Shown: positions 9,144 through 17,493 of the stretch, one piece after another
Numbering within the stretch: the stretch's first letter is position 1
How the letters are laid out: the number at the start of each line of letters is the position of its first letter
Source: Blastococcus xanthinilyticus
Lineage (GTDB): Bacteria; Actinomycetota; Actinomycetes; Mycobacteriales; Geodermatophilaceae
Assembly: GCF_008124835.1 (NCBI RefSeq)
Contig: NZ_VNHW01000001.1
Span: 496,001-560,000 of the forward strand
Length of the DNA stretch: 64,000 nucleotides
Direction of reading: 5' to 3'
Notes under the pieces: generated by a model
What the model was told of the DNA's origin: nothing
Databases searched by the model: none
Seen by the model: only the letters and a program-made list of their open reading frames with translations
Translations under genes and position numbers: made by a program

Positions 9144-10424
9144 ATGGGCGGTGTGACCAGCACTCCCGGCGACGACCCGCTGAACTTCCCCGCCCAGGTC
9201 CGGGACGCCGTCGGCCGGCTCGCCGGCGTGGCCGAGCGGACGCCGCTGCAGCGCAACGCCCGGCTGTCCGGCCTCACCGGCGCCGACGTGTGGCTCAAGC
9301 GGGAGGACCTCCAGGTGGGCCGCTCGTACAAGATCCGGGGGGCCTACAACACGATCAGCCGGCTGGACGCCGCGGCGCGCACCGCGGGTGTCGTCTGCGC
9401 CAGCGCCGGCAACCACGGGCAGGGCGTCGCCTACGCGTGCCGCGCGCTGCAGGTGCACGGCCGGGTGTTCGTGCCCGGGACGACGCCGCGGCAGAAGCGC
9501 GCGCGGATCGCCGCGCTGGGCGGTGACATGGTCGAGCTGGTGGTCGTCGGCGACTCCTACGACGAGGCGGCGGCCGCGGCCGCGCAGGCCGCCGTCACCT
9601 CCGGCGCCACGCTGGTGCCGGCCTTCGACGCGCTGTCCACCGTCACCGGGCAGGCGACGGTCGCCGTCGAGATCCTGGAGCAGCTCGGCGCCGCGCCCGA
9701 CGTCGTGGTCCTCCCGGTCGGCGGCGGCGGGCTGCTCGCCGGCTGCGGCACCTGGCTGCGCGCGGCCTCCCCCACCACCCGCCTGGTGGGCGCGGAGCCG
9801 GCCGGCGCGGCGAGCATGGCCGCGGCGCTCGCCGCCGGGCGCCCGGTCGACCTGCCGGAGATCGACACCTTCGTCGACGGCGCCGCCGTCCGCCGCGCCG
9901 GCGCCGTGACGCACCCGCTGGTCCGGGACGCCGGCGCGGAGCTGGTCGTGGTGCCCGAGGGCCAGATCTGCACCGAGATGCTCGACCTCTACCAGGCCGA
10001 CGGGATCATCGCCGAGCCCGCCGGGGCACTGGCCCCGGCGGCGCTGAGCGGCGGGGCGGTCGCCGTCGAGCCCGGCCAGACCGTGGTCTGCCTGCTGTCC
10101 GGCGGCAACAACGACGTCAGCCGGTACGCCGAGGTGGTCGAGCGGTCGCTGGTGCACCGAGGCCTCAAGCACTACTTCCTGGTCGAGTTCCCGCAGGAGC
10201 CCGGCGCGCTGCGCCGCTTCCTGGACGAGGTGCTCGGCCCGGACGACGACATTGTGCTGTTCGAGTACGTGAAGCGGGACAACCGGGAGACCGGCGCCGC
10301 GCTGACCGGCATCGAGCTCGGCAGCGCCGACGGGTTCCCCGGCCTGCTGGAACGGATCGAGGCGAGCCCGCTGCGGATCCAGCTGGTCGCGCCGGGGACG
10401 ACCGCCTACCGCTTCCTGATCTGA
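9144..10424 (+). CDS. ilvA: Threonine ammonia-lyase (threonine dehydratase)
   Basis: The 426-residue enzyme is the short IlvA type: a fold-type II PLP catalytic domain followed by one ACT-like domain. The PLP lysine is Lys63 in SYKIRGAYN, SAGNHGQG is the substrate/PLP loop, and PVGGGGLL is the phosphate-binding glycine loop. The C-terminal 85 residues (from about HYFLVEFPQEPGALR) match the regulatory ACT-like domain that responds to isoleucine or valine in this family. It converts L-threonine to 2-oxobutanoate and ammonia at the entry to isoleucine synthesis. It stands alone, converging on a hydroxyacid dehydrogenase gene with a shared terminator. The ATG at 9144 was chosen; a GTG three codons later is possible. 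Confidence 0.93.
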   Translation: MGGVTSTPGDDPLNFPAQVRDAVGRLAGVAERTPLQRNARLSGLTGADVWLKREDLQVGRSYKIRGAYNTISRLDAAARTAGVVCASAGNHGQGVAYACRALQVHGRVFVPGTTPRQKRARIAALGGDMVELVVVGDSYDEAAAAAAQAAVTSGATLVPAFDALSTVTGQATVAVEILEQLGAAPDVVVLPVGGGGLLAGCGTWLRAASPTTRLVGAEPAGAASMAAALAAGRPVDLPEIDTFVDGAAVRRAGAVTHPLVRDAGAELVVVPEGQICTEMLDLYQADGIIAEPAGALAPAALSGGAVAVEPGQTVVCLLSGGNNDVSRYAEVVERSLVHRGLKHYFLVEFPQEPGALRRFLDEVLGPDDDIVLFEYVKRDNRETGAALTGIELGSADGFPGLLERIEASPLRIQLVAPGTTAYRFLI

Positions 10425-10429
10425 GCGGC

Positions 10430-10460
10430 CCCGCGCCCGGCCGCCGACTACCGGCGCGGG
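10430..10460. terminator. Bidirectional hairpin between convergent genes
   Basis: An 8-bp perfect GC stem (10430-10437 with 10453-10460) is extended by two more pairs past a bulged C. The stop codon of the dehydrogenase at 10448 lies in the loop. No clear T-tract follows, as is common in high-GC actinobacteria. Confidence 0.55.
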
Positions 10461-11419
10461 ACGGGGGTGCGCGGCGGTTCTCCAGCGAGCACCGCGCGCA
10501 CGTTGTCGACGGCCAGCAGCCCCATCGCGTCGCGGGTGGCCCGGCCGGCGCTGCCGATGTGCGGCAGCAGGACCGTGTTGTCCAGGGCGCGCAGGCCCGG
10601 GTGCAGCCGCGGCTCGTCCTCGTAGACGTCGAGACCCGCGGCGGCGATGACCCCGGTCTCCAGCGCGGTGACCAGCGCGGCCTCGTCGACGACCGGCCCC
10701 CGGGCGGTGTTGACCAGGATCGCGGTCGGCTTCATGGCGGCCAGCTCGGCGGCGCCGATCAGGTGGTGGGTGTCCGGCGTCAGGGGGCAGTGCAGGCTGA
10801 CCACGTCGCTCTCGGCGAGCAGCCGCGGCAGGTCGGCGGCCGCCACCCCGTACCGGCGGGCCTCCTCGCCGGTCGCCCGGCTGCCGGTGGCGAGGATGCG
10901 CATCCCGAAGGCGGCCGCGCGGCGGGCGACGGCCATCCCGATCCGGCCGAGCCCGACGATGCCGAGCGTCGCCCCGCCGCTGACGTCGAGCCCGACGAAC
11001 GACTGCGGGCCCCAGATCCACTCCCGCCCGCCCCGGACGAACCGGTCGGCCTCGACCAGCCGGCGGGCGGTGGCCAGCACCAGCGCGAAGGCGAGGTCGG
11101 CGGTCGCCTCGTCCAGCACGCCGGGGGTGTTGGTCACCACCACGCCCCGCGCCGAGGCCGCGGCGAGGTCGACGTTGTCGAACCCGACCGCGCAGTTGGC
11201 GACGATCCGCAGCCCCGGCCCGGCGGCGTCCAGCAGCTCGGCGTCCACCCGGTCGGTCAGCAGGGTGATCAGCGCGGCCGCCCCGGCGACGTCGCGGAGC
11301 AGCCGTTCCCGGGACGGCGGGGTGTCCGGGTCGTCGTGCATCACCAGTGGCAGCCCGAGGTCGCGGGCGGCCGCCGTCGCCGGCGGGGTCAGCTGCCGCG
11401 ACAGGTAGACGTGACTCAT
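10448..11419 (-). CDS. D-isomer 2-hydroxyacid dehydrogenase (glyoxylate/glycerate type)
   Basis: The 323-residue protein has the two-domain 2-hydroxyacid dehydrogenase fold. The NAD-binding loop is GIVGLGRIG, and catalytic residues are seen as Arg in NTARGPVVDE, Glu in DVYEDEP and His in LPHIGSA. Similarity of style to GyaR suggests glyoxylate/hydroxypyruvate reductase activity, but substrate is not decided by sequence. I start it at the ATG of MSHVYLSR; the frame is open further upstream but that part lies inside the preceding gene. The start overlaps the stop of the upstream dehydrogenase by 4 bp, so the two are translationally coupled. Confidence 0.87.
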   Translation of the reverse strand: MSHVYLSRQLTPPATAAARDLGLPLVMHDDPDTPPSRERLLRDVAGAAALITLLTDRVDAELLDAAGPGLRIVANCAVGFDNVDLAAASARGVVVTNTPGVLDEATADLAFALVLATARRLVEADRFVRGGREWIWGPQSFVGLDVSGGATLGIVGLGRIGMAVARRAAAFGMRILATGSRATGEEARRYGVAAADLPRLLAESDVVSLHCPLTPDTHHLIGAAELAAMKPTAILVNTARGPVVDEAALVTALETGVIAAAGLDVYEDEPRLHPGLRALDNTVLLPHIGSAGRATRDAMGLLAVDNVRAVLAGEPPRTPVPRR

Positions 11420-12366
11420 CCGAGCACGCGGATGGGCGTGCCGGCCATCCACGCGGCGACGTCCTCGACGGCCTCGCCGTAGAAGACCTCGTAGGTGCCG
11501 CGGGTGACGTAGCCCAGGTGCGGGGTGAGGACGGCGCGGCGCAGCTCGCGCAGGGGGTGGTCGCGCGGCAGCGGCTCGGCGTCGTAGACGTCGAGGCCGG
11601 CCCCGGCGATGGCGCCGCGGCGCAGCACCTCGATCAGGGCGGCCTCGTCGACGATCGGGCCGCGGCTGGTGTTGACCAGCACGGCGTTGTGCTTCATCAG
11701 CGCCAGGTCGTCGGCGCCGATCAGCCCGCGGGTCCGCTTGGACAGCAGCAGGTGGATCGTGACGACGTCGGCGGTGGCGAGCAGCTCCTGCTTCTCGACC
11801 CGGCGCACCCCGACCTCCGCCGCGCGCTCGTCGGTGAGGTTCTGGCTCCAGGCGACGACGTCCATCCCGAACGCCTGCCCGATCGTCGCCACCCGGCTGC
11901 CGAGCCGGCCGAGGCCGACGACGCCGAGGCGGGCGCCGGCGAGGTCGCCGCCGATGGTCTGCTGCCAGGCGCCGGCCCGCATCGCGGCGTCCTCCCGCGG
12001 GATGTGCCGCACCGCCGCGAGGATCAGGCCCCAGGTCAGCTCGACCGTGGCGGTGGCGCCGGAGCCGGTGCCGCAGACGGTGATGCCGAACTCGGTGGCG
12101 GCCTCGACGTCGATGGACTTGTTGCGCATGCCGGTGGTGACCAGCAGCTTCAGGTCCGGCAGCCGGGACAGCACGTCGCGGCTGAACCGGGTGCGCTCCC
12201 GCATGGCGACGACGACGTCGAAGCCCTGCAGGCGCGCCACCAGCTCTGCCGGGTCCGGGACCGCGTCGTGGAACTCGACCACCTCGGCCGGAGCGGGCAG
12301 CCGCGACCAGTCGGTGAACTCGGCGGCGACGGACTGGTAGTCGTCCAGGACGGCGATGCGGTGCAC
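11416..12366 (-). CDS. D-2-hydroxyacid dehydrogenase family protein
   Basis: This 316-residue protein is a second, diverged member of the same superfamily: GVVGLGRLGSRVA is the NAD loop, Arg is in NTSRGPIVDE, Glu in DVYDAEP and His in TPHLGYV. The sequence begins HRIAVLDDYQ, typical of the subfamily often annotated as D-2-hydroxyacid or phosphoglycerate dehydrogenase-like. It starts at GTG and is the upstream member of a two-gene coupled unit (ATGA overlap). Having two paralogues side by side suggests heterologous substrates or sequential steps, which is inference. The pair faces ilvA but shares no operon with it. Confidence 0.87.
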   Translation of the reverse strand: MHRIAVLDDYQSVAAEFTDWSRLPAPAEVVEFHDAVPDPAELVARLQGFDVVVAMRERTRFSRDVLSRLPDLKLLVTTGMRNKSIDVEAATEFGITVCGTGSGATATVELTWGLILAAVRHIPREDAAMRAGAWQQTIGGDLAGARLGVVGLGRLGSRVATIGQAFGMDVVAWSQNLTDERAAEVGVRRVEKQELLATADVVTIHLLLSKRTRGLIGADDLALMKHNAVLVNTSRGPIVDEAALIEVLRRGAIAGAGLDVYDAEPLPRDHPLRELRRAVLTPHLGYVTRGTYEVFYGEAVEDVAAWMAGTPIRVLG

Positions 12367-12438
12367 GTGCCCGGTCTACTACACCGGCCGCGGGTCAGCG
12401 CGTTCCGGCGTCCCGCTGCCCGGGATCCGCGCCGGCGG

Positions 12439-12585
12439 TCAGGGGCGCTTGGTGGTGCCGCCCTTGCCCCTGTTGGAGAAGCTGGAGATCGCGTCCTTGA
12501 TCTTCTTCTGGTTCTGCGGCTTCTTGGCCTCGTCCATGACCTTCTTGGCGACGCCTGCCTTGGCGAACTTGCTCATGAGTCCCAT
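12439..12585 (-). CDS. Small basic protein, paralogue of the 17234-17383 gene
   Basis: This gene is too short for ordinary ORF calls. It encodes 48 residues beginning MGLMSKFAKAGVAKK and containing EAKKPQNQKKIKD, ending in a GK-rich, K/R-rich tail. The same layout appears 5 kb away (17234-17383): an MGxM start, GVAxKV, the identical core EAKKPQNQ, KIK, and a basic glycine-rich tail. Conservation of reading frame and of the core between two loci is strong evidence that both are real. The ATG at 12576 (residue 4) has the better spacing to a GGGA ribosome site and could be the true start. There is no signal peptide; it looks like a cytoplasmic helical, highly basic protein. Function unknown. Confidence 0.72.
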   Translation of the reverse strand: MGLMSKFAKAGVAKKVMDEAKKPQNQKKIKDAISSFSNRGKGGTTKRP

Positions 12586-12636
12586 GCCTGGTGCTGTGCC
12601 CACCGGGGCGGCCGGGAACCCTTCGTAGCGGGATCG

Positions 12637-13275
12637 TCATGCCGGCGTGCCGTCGGCCCGGCCCGCGTCCTCTGCGTCGGGGCCGGTGCCGGGGTCGCGG
12701 GCGAGCAGGTACGTGGCCACGCCGAGCACCACGCCGGCCACCGCCGAGAGGCCCACGATCGCCGGGGTCCCGATGTCCCCGAGCACGGCGGTGAGCAGGT
12801 CGTGCGAGCGGGAGGTCGGGTCGGCGAGCACCACCCCGACGAAGACCGCCACGAGCAGCCCGGCGCCGGCCGAGGCCAGGTGCGCGATGCGCCCGGTGAA
12901 GCCCAGCCGGTCCCCCACGCTGCGGGCCGCCTTGACGATGCGCCCGGCGCGCAGGATGCGCAGCGCCCCGACGGTGCGCACCAGCCGCAGCACCTGGGCG
13001 GGGCCGAGGGCGAACACGACGGCGACCACGACCACCACGGTGAGGGCGATGAGGCCGAGGTGGCCGCGGATCCAGGCGCGCTTGCTCTCGGCGACGGCGA
13101 ACAGGATGACCGTCTCGGCGACCAGCACCGCCCCGCTGGCGATGTCGACGACGTGCCCCGCGGTGCCCAGGGCGCCGTCGGCGACGGTGAGGAACATGGC
13201 CGGGAGCGAGGCCAGCGCCGCCACCAGCACCGGGAGGGCGAGGCGCTCCTGCCAGCGTTCCTCGCGCGTCGCCAC
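12637..13275 (-). CDS. Voltage-sensor-like membrane protein lacking a canonical pore
   Basis: The 212-residue protein has about six hydrophobic segments. The fourth is an S4-like helix in which basic residues recur at every third position (LRLVRTVGALRILRAGR then KAAR), the hallmark of voltage-gated cation channels. The last two segments would be S5 and S6, but no selectivity-filter sequence such as TVGYG lies between them; instead there is a short polar stretch near SRSHDLL. The C-terminal 20 residues are polar. It may be a voltage-sensor-only protein, a channel with an unusual filter, or a degenerate channel. GTG start. It lies between a small basic protein gene and a response regulator, all on the same strand. 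Confidence 0.75.
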   Translation of the reverse strand: MATREERWQERLALPVLVAALASLPAMFLTVADGALGTAGHVVDIASGAVLVAETVILFAVAESKRAWIRGHLGLIALTVVVVVAVVFALGPAQVLRLVRTVGALRILRAGRIVKAARSVGDRLGFTGRIAHLASAGAGLLVAVFVGVVLADPTSRSHDLLTAVLGDIGTPAIVGLSAVAGVVLGVATYLLARDPGTGPDAEDAGRADGTPA

Positions 13276-13308
13276 CGCCTGAACGGTAGTGCGGCGGCCC
13301 GGAGCCGG

Positions 13309-13956
13309 TCAGGCGGTCATGAAGCCGCTCTCGTACGCGGCGATCACCGCCTGCGTGCGGTCCCGGGCGCGCAGCTTGAGCAGCACGCTGCTCACGTGGG
13401 TCTTCACCGTCTCCCGGCTCAGGAACAGCTCGGTGGCGATCTCGGCGTTGGACAGCCCCCCGGCGACCAGCCGCAGCACGTCGGCCTCACGGACGGTCAG
13501 CTCGGGCAGCGCGGCGGCCCCGCGGGCGCGTGAGGGCGCGTGCGAGGCGATCAGCCGGCGGGTGAGGTCGGGCAGCACCAGCGACGTTCCGCGCGCGACC
13601 ACCCGGATCGCGTCGACCAGCTCGTCGGGGTCCGACCGCTTCAGCGCGAAGCCGCTGGCGCCGGCCTGCAGCGAGCGGAACAGGTAGTCGTCGTCCTCGA
13701 AGGTGGTCAGCACCAGCACGCGCGGCCGCCGGGGATCGCGGGCGACCAGCTGGGCGGTCGCGGCGATCCCGTCCATGTCGGGCATCCGCACGTCCATGAG
13801 CACGACGTCGGGATCGGTGCGCGCGGCGACGTCGAGGGCCTCCCGGCCGGTCCCGGCGTCCCCGACGACGGTGAGGTCCGGTTCGCTCTCCAGGATCACC
13901 CGCAGCCCCGAGCGCACGAGCACGTCGTCGTCGACCAGCAGCAGCCGCAGCGTCAT
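13309..13956 (-). CDS. NarL/FixJ-family response regulator
   Basis: The 215-residue protein has an N-terminal receiver domain (acidic pocket VDDD at 8-11, phospho-acceptor Asp55 in VVLMDVRMPD, Lys in ALKRSDPDEL) and a C-terminal LuxR-type helix-turn-helix (LTVREADVLRLVAGGLSNAEIA). The start codon overlaps the stop of the sensor kinase by 4 bp. By position it probably regulates the divergent ABC exporter at 15426-17167, as many DesK/NarL pairs control neighbouring exporters; this target is inferred. Confidence 0.92.
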   Translation of the reverse strand: MTLRLLLVDDDVLVRSGLRVILESEPDLTVVGDAGTGREALDVAARTDPDVVLMDVRMPDMDGIAATAQLVARDPRRPRVLVLTTFEDDDYLFRSLQAGASGFALKRSDPDELVDAIRVVARGTSLVLPDLTRRLIASHAPSRARGAAALPELTVREADVLRLVAGGLSNAEIATELFLSRETVKTHVSSVLLKLRARDRTQAVIAAYESGFMTA

Positions 13957-15236
13957 GCGGCGCCCGACAGGGGCAGGGTGACGGCCAGCTCGAAGCCGCC
14001 GGACGGCGTGGGCTCGGCGGACAGCGTGCCGCCGGCCGCGGCGGTGCGCTCCCGCAGCCCGGCCAGCCCGCGGCCGCCACCGGGCCCGGGCCGGCTGTCC
14101 AGCTGCGAGGCCCGCTCGTTGCAGACGCGGACGACGAGGACGGCGCCGTCGCGGACGACCTGCGCCACGGTGAGCGGGGTGCCGGCGTGCCGGAGCACGT
14201 TCGTCGTCCCCTCCTGCACCACCCGGTAGGCCAGCTCCTGCACGCCGGGCGGCACGTCGTCGACCTCGCCGTCGACCACCAGGGCCACCGGCAGGCCGCC
14301 GTCGCGCAGGCCGGCGAGCAGGTCGTCGAGGTCGGCCAGCGAGGGGGCGGCGAACGGGGCGGCGTCCCGGCCGTCGTCCTCGGCGCGCAGGACGGAGAGC
14401 ACCCGGTCGAGCTCGGCGAGCGCCGCACGGGTGTTGGTCTCGATGTGCTCGAGGGCCTGCCGGGCGAACTCCGGCTGCAGCGGCCGGTCCCCGGCCGGGG
14501 TGAGCGTGCGGCGGGCGGCGGTGGCCTGCAGCAGGCTGGCGGTGAGGGCGTGCCCGATGGTGTCGTGCAGGTCGCGGGCCAGCCGGTTGCGGTCGGCCAG
14601 CCGGCGGCTGCTCTGCTGCAGCGCGGCGATCTGCTGCTCGGCCCCGGCGCCCAGGAGCCGGGGTGCGACGGCGGCGGCCAGCCGGACCACCAGGTCGAGC
14701 AGCACCAGGGTGCCGACGGTGAGGACGGCCATGAGCGCCAGCAGCGGCAGCGTGGAGAGCAGGTTCCAGTCGGCCTCGAACCCGAGCCCGCCGACGGCCA
14801 CGGCGCCGAAGAAGATGATCCCGAGGGTGGCCACCCCCAGCAGCACCCGCACCCCCAGCCAGCCGACGGCCCGCCAGGTGCCGGCCGACATCACCAGCCG
14901 CCGCACCCGGGTCACCACGCCGGGCAGCCGGCGCACCCGCTCCCCGTCGGGGATGTCGACGAGCAGCAGGCTGCGGGCCAGCCGGCGCTCCAGTCCCGCG
15001 AACCCGCGGATCCCCGCCAGCACGGCGAGGATCAGCACGATCCCGATGCCGTAGATCACCGCGACCACCGAGCCGACCAGCGCGAAGTAGAAGGCCACGG
15101 ACAGCACGGCGATCGGCAGGCCGGCCAGCGCGTACAGGAGGCGGCCGGGCCAGCCGGGGCTCGCCGCGGTGGCGACCACCGCGCGGAGGCGGACGGCGAT
15201 CTCGGCGGCGGACCGCGGGAAGGTCGTGGGGGGCAC
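13953..15236 (-). CDS. DesK/NarX-type sensor histidine kinase
   Basis: The 427-residue protein has four or five membrane segments in its first 200 residues, then a HisKA_3 dimerisation helix with ARDLHDTIGHALT (phospho-accepting His224) and a HATPase domain with GTTNVLRHAG and GRGLAGLRER. It pairs with the NarL regulator by a 4-bp overlap. I place the start at the GTG at 15236 because the continuing open frame further upstream runs antisense through the ABC ATPase gene and is low-complexity. A cytoplasmic tract of about 25 residues precedes the first membrane helix. The signal sensed is unknown; kinases of this type without an extracellular domain often respond to membrane or envelope stress. 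Confidence 0.9.
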   Translation of the reverse strand: MPPTTFPRSAAEIAVRLRAVVATAASPGWPGRLLYALAGLPIAVLSVAFYFALVGSVVAVIYGIGIVLILAVLAGIRGFAGLERRLARSLLLVDIPDGERVRRLPGVVTRVRRLVMSAGTWRAVGWLGVRVLLGVATLGIIFFGAVAVGGLGFEADWNLLSTLPLLALMAVLTVGTLVLLDLVVRLAAAVAPRLLGAGAEQQIAALQQSSRRLADRNRLARDLHDTIGHALTASLLQATAARRTLTPAGDRPLQPEFARQALEHIETNTRAALAELDRVLSVLRAEDDGRDAAPFAAPSLADLDDLLAGLRDGGLPVALVVDGEVDDVPPGVQELAYRVVQEGTTNVLRHAGTPLTVAQVVRDGAVLVVRVCNERASQLDSRPGPGGGRGLAGLRERTAAAGGTLSAEPTPSGGFELAVTLPLSGAA

Positions 15237-15425
15237 GGATCGATCCTGACCGAGCGGGCGGCCGGGCGATTCCCCCGCAGGCGTGCTCCGCCCCTCCCCC
15301 GCGCGGGGGAGCGAGATCGGCGCTGCGGGGTGATCCGCGCCGGTCCCCGGAGCGGACAGGCTCGTCGGCATGACTGCTTCCCTCCTCCGGCGGCCGCGCC
15401 GCCGGGTCCCGACCGGATCGTCATC

Positions 15426-16364
15426 GTGATCCAGGTCCGCGGCCTCACCAAGAAGTACGGTGCGGTCTCCGCGGTCGACGACCTCACCTTCGACGTCCAG
15501 CCGGGGAAGGTGACCGGCTTCCTCGGCCCCAACGGCGCGGGCAAGTCCACCACGATGCGCATGGTCCTCGGCCTCGACCGGCCGACCTCCGGGAAGGCGC
15601 TGGTCTCGGGCCGGCCGTTCGCGGGGCTCGCCGAGCCGCTCCGGGTGGCCGGTGCGCTGCTCGACGCCGGGGCCACCCACCCCGGGCGCAGCGGCCGCAA
15701 CCACCTGCGGGTCGCCGCCCGGTCCAACGGCATCCCACTGAGCCGGGTGGACGCCGTGATCGACCAGGTGGGCCTGGGCTCCGCGGCCGGGCGGCGGATG
15801 AAGGGCTACTCGCTGGGCATGCGCCAGCGGCTGGGCATCGCCACCGCGCTGCTCGGCGACCCGGAGATCCTGCTGTTCGACGAGCCGATGAACGGGCTGG
15901 ATCTGGACGGGGTGCGGTGGATCCGGGGGCTGGTGCGCGACCTGGCCGCCGACGGGCGCACGGTGCTGCTGTCCAGCCACCTGATGAGCGAGATGGAGCA
16001 GACCGCCGACCACCTGGTCATCATCGGCCGCGGCCGGCTGATCGCCGACGCCCCGATCGCCGAGGTGCTGCGCGGGGCGCGCGCCGGCGGCACGGTGCGG
16101 GTGCGGACGCCGGCCACGGACGACCTGGCAGGGGCGCTGCTGCGCCGGGGCCTGCGCGTGCACCCCGCCGCCGACGGCGAGCTGCTGGTCGAGGGGACGA
16201 CCGCCGAGACCGTCGGCGACGTCGCGCTCGAGCTCGGGGTGGCCGTGCACCGGCTGGCCGAGGAGCAGCACTCGCTCGAGGAGGTCTACCTCGACCTCAC
16301 CGGTGACAGCGTGCAGTACAAGGTCTCCCCCGCCGCGGAGCTCACCGGGCAGGGTGCGCGATGA
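15426..16364 (+). CDS. ABC transporter ATP-binding protein (exporter type)
   Basis: The 312-residue ATPase has Walker A GPNGAGKST, a signature-loop variant YSLGMRQRLG, Walker B ILLFDEPMNGLD and switch His in SSHLMSEME. The C-terminal 80 residues are the accessory domain found in ABC-2 exporters of the drug/bacitracin resistance type. Start is the GTG at 15426 (GTG ATC CAG); upstream codons are not conserved-looking. It overlaps the permease by 4 bp and is divergent from the two-component pair across a 189-bp gap that should contain both promoters. Confidence 0.92.
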   Translation: MIQVRGLTKKYGAVSAVDDLTFDVQPGKVTGFLGPNGAGKSTTMRMVLGLDRPTSGKALVSGRPFAGLAEPLRVAGALLDAGATHPGRSGRNHLRVAARSNGIPLSRVDAVIDQVGLGSAAGRRMKGYSLGMRQRLGIATALLGDPEILLFDEPMNGLDLDGVRWIRGLVRDLAADGRTVLLSSHLMSEMEQTADHLVIIGRGRLIADAPIAEVLRGARAGGTVRVRTPATDDLAGALLRRGLRVHPAADGELLVEGTTAETVGDVALELGVAVHRLAEEQHSLEEVYLDLTGDSVQYKVSPAAELTGQGAR

Positions 16365-17167
16365 GCGCCGTGGACGCCCGCCCGGTGCCCGCTGCTGCCG
16401 CGACGGGCCGGCCGGGTACCGGCGCGGTGCTCGCGCGAGCGGCCGGGGCGGAATGGCTGCGGCTGCGCACCGTGCGGACGACGTGGTGGTGCCTGCTGGC
16501 CGCCGCGGTGACGATCGTGGGCATCGGGGTCACCGCGGCCATCGACGAGGCCAGCGGACCGGCCGACCCGCTGGCCGGCCTGCCCGCGACCTTCGCCGGC
16601 GAGTTCGGCGTGCTGCTCGGCCAGTTCGCGCTGCTGGTGCTGGCGCTGCTGGCGGTGACGCAGGAGTACGCCAGCGGGGGCATCGGGCCGACGCTGCAGT
16701 GGACCCCGCGGCGCGGGGTGCTGTTCGCCGCCCGGGTCGCCGTGCCGGTCGTCGTCGCCACGGCCGCCGGGGTGCTGCTCGCGCTGGGCGCGGACGTCGC
16801 CGCATGGGGCATCGCGGCGGACCTCACGCTGCCGGCCGGAGACCTGGCCGACAGCCTCGGCCGGGTCGCGGCGGTGCTGGCCTCCGGCAGCGCGCTGGCC
16901 GTGGGCCTGGGGTTCCTGCTGCGCAGCATCGCCGGGGCGCTGGCCGCCGTCTTCCTGCTGCAGCTCATCCTGCCCTTCCTGCTGCAGGGCATCGGCGTGG
17001 AGTGGATGCGTGACCTCGCCGAGCTGCTCCCCGGCTCGGCCGCGATCTGGACGCTGATCGGCGAGCCGGACATGACCGCCGGCCAGGCGACGGCGCTGCT
17101 GGTGGGCTGGCCGGTGGCGGCGCTGGCCGCCGGCGGCTGGTCCCTGCTGCGCCGGGACGCCGGATAG
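16361..17167 (+). CDS. ABC-2 type transporter permease
   Basis: The 268-residue membrane protein has about six hydrophobic helices and the ABC-2 feature of an ATPase-facing motif after helix 2 (TQEYASGGIGPTL). It overlaps the ATPase gene by ATGA. Together they should form a homodimer-of-pairs exporter; the substrate is unknown. A perfect GC hairpin follows 14 bp after the stop. Confidence 0.87.
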   Translation: MSAVDARPVPAAAATGRPGTGAVLARAAGAEWLRLRTVRTTWWCLLAAAVTIVGIGVTAAIDEASGPADPLAGLPATFAGEFGVLLGQFALLVLALLAVTQEYASGGIGPTLQWTPRRGVLFAARVAVPVVVATAAGVLLALGADVAAWGIAADLTLPAGDLADSLGRVAAVLASGSALAVGLGFLLRSIAGALAAVFLLQLILPFLLQGIGVEWMRDLAELLPGSAAIWTLIGEPDMTAGQATALLVGWPVAALAAGGWSLLRRDAG

Positions 17168-17180
17168 CCCGCACACGACA

Positions 17181-17215
17181 GCGCCCCCTCACCCGGAGAT
17201 CCGGGGAGGGGGCGC
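17181..17215. terminator. Strong GC hairpin after the ABC permease
   Basis: A 10-bp perfect stem (17181-17190 with 17206-17215) continues, after one bulged A, into five further base pairs closing an AGAT loop. It separates the ABC operon from the convergent small-protein gene and could serve both strands. Confidence 0.8.
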
Positions 17216-17233
17216 CGGCGTGCGGTGCGCGGG

Positions 17234-17383
17234 TCAGCGCGTGCGGCTCTTGCCGCCGCCGCTGTTCTTGTTCTGGAAGTCCGAGATGAACTTCTTGATC
17301 TTCGCCTGGTTCTGCGGCTTCTTGGCCTCCTGGAAGACCTTCGCCGCGACGCCGGACGCGATGAGCTTGCGCATCATTCCCAT
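17234..17383 (-). CDS. Small basic protein, paralogue of the 12439-12585 gene
   Basis: The gene encodes 49 residues starting MGMMRKLIASGVAAKV and containing the core EAKKPQNQAKIKKF. The start codon has an ideal ribosome site (AGGAGG at 17389-17394, six bases upstream), which makes translation likely. The paralogue at 12439-12585 shares the MGxM start, the GVAxKV element, the EAKKPQNQ core and a basic glycine-containing tail. The sequence predicts one long amphipathic helix with a K/R-rich end and no export signal. It is monocistronic, bounded by hairpins at 17181-17215 and 17444-17480. Function unknown; a nucleic-acid- or membrane-associated role is possible from charge alone. Confidence 0.8.
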   Translation of the reverse strand: MGMMRKLIASGVAAKVFQEAKKPQNQAKIKKFISDFQNKNSGGGKSRTR

Positions 17384-17443
17384 GTTCGCCTCCTGGTTGT
17401 CGGTTCCGGATTCCCTGCCCAGCCGGGGGCCGCGCCAATCACG

Positions 17444-17480
17444 ACGGTGCCGCGGCCGGTCCGACCGGCCGCGGCACCGT
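17444..17480. terminator. 17-bp perfect hairpin after the ScyD/E-like gene
   Basis: A perfect 17-bp inverted repeat (17444-17460 and 17464-17480) encloses a 3-base loop. It starts 14 bp past the stop codon of the minus-strand gene at 17494 and should terminate it. Confidence 0.82.
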
Positions 17481-17493
17481 GTGTGCGGAGGGA

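Noticed and set aside
12395-12640. 81-residue minus-strand frame over the first small basic protein
   Set aside because: It reads the same DNA in the wrong frame (for example QEGHGRGQEAAEPEEDQ). The frame giving EAKKPQNQ is the one shared with the paralogue.
13953-16271. Histidine kinase extended to 772 residues
   Set aside because: The extra N-terminal part is antisense to the ABC ATPase gene and low-complexity; the kinase starts near 15236.
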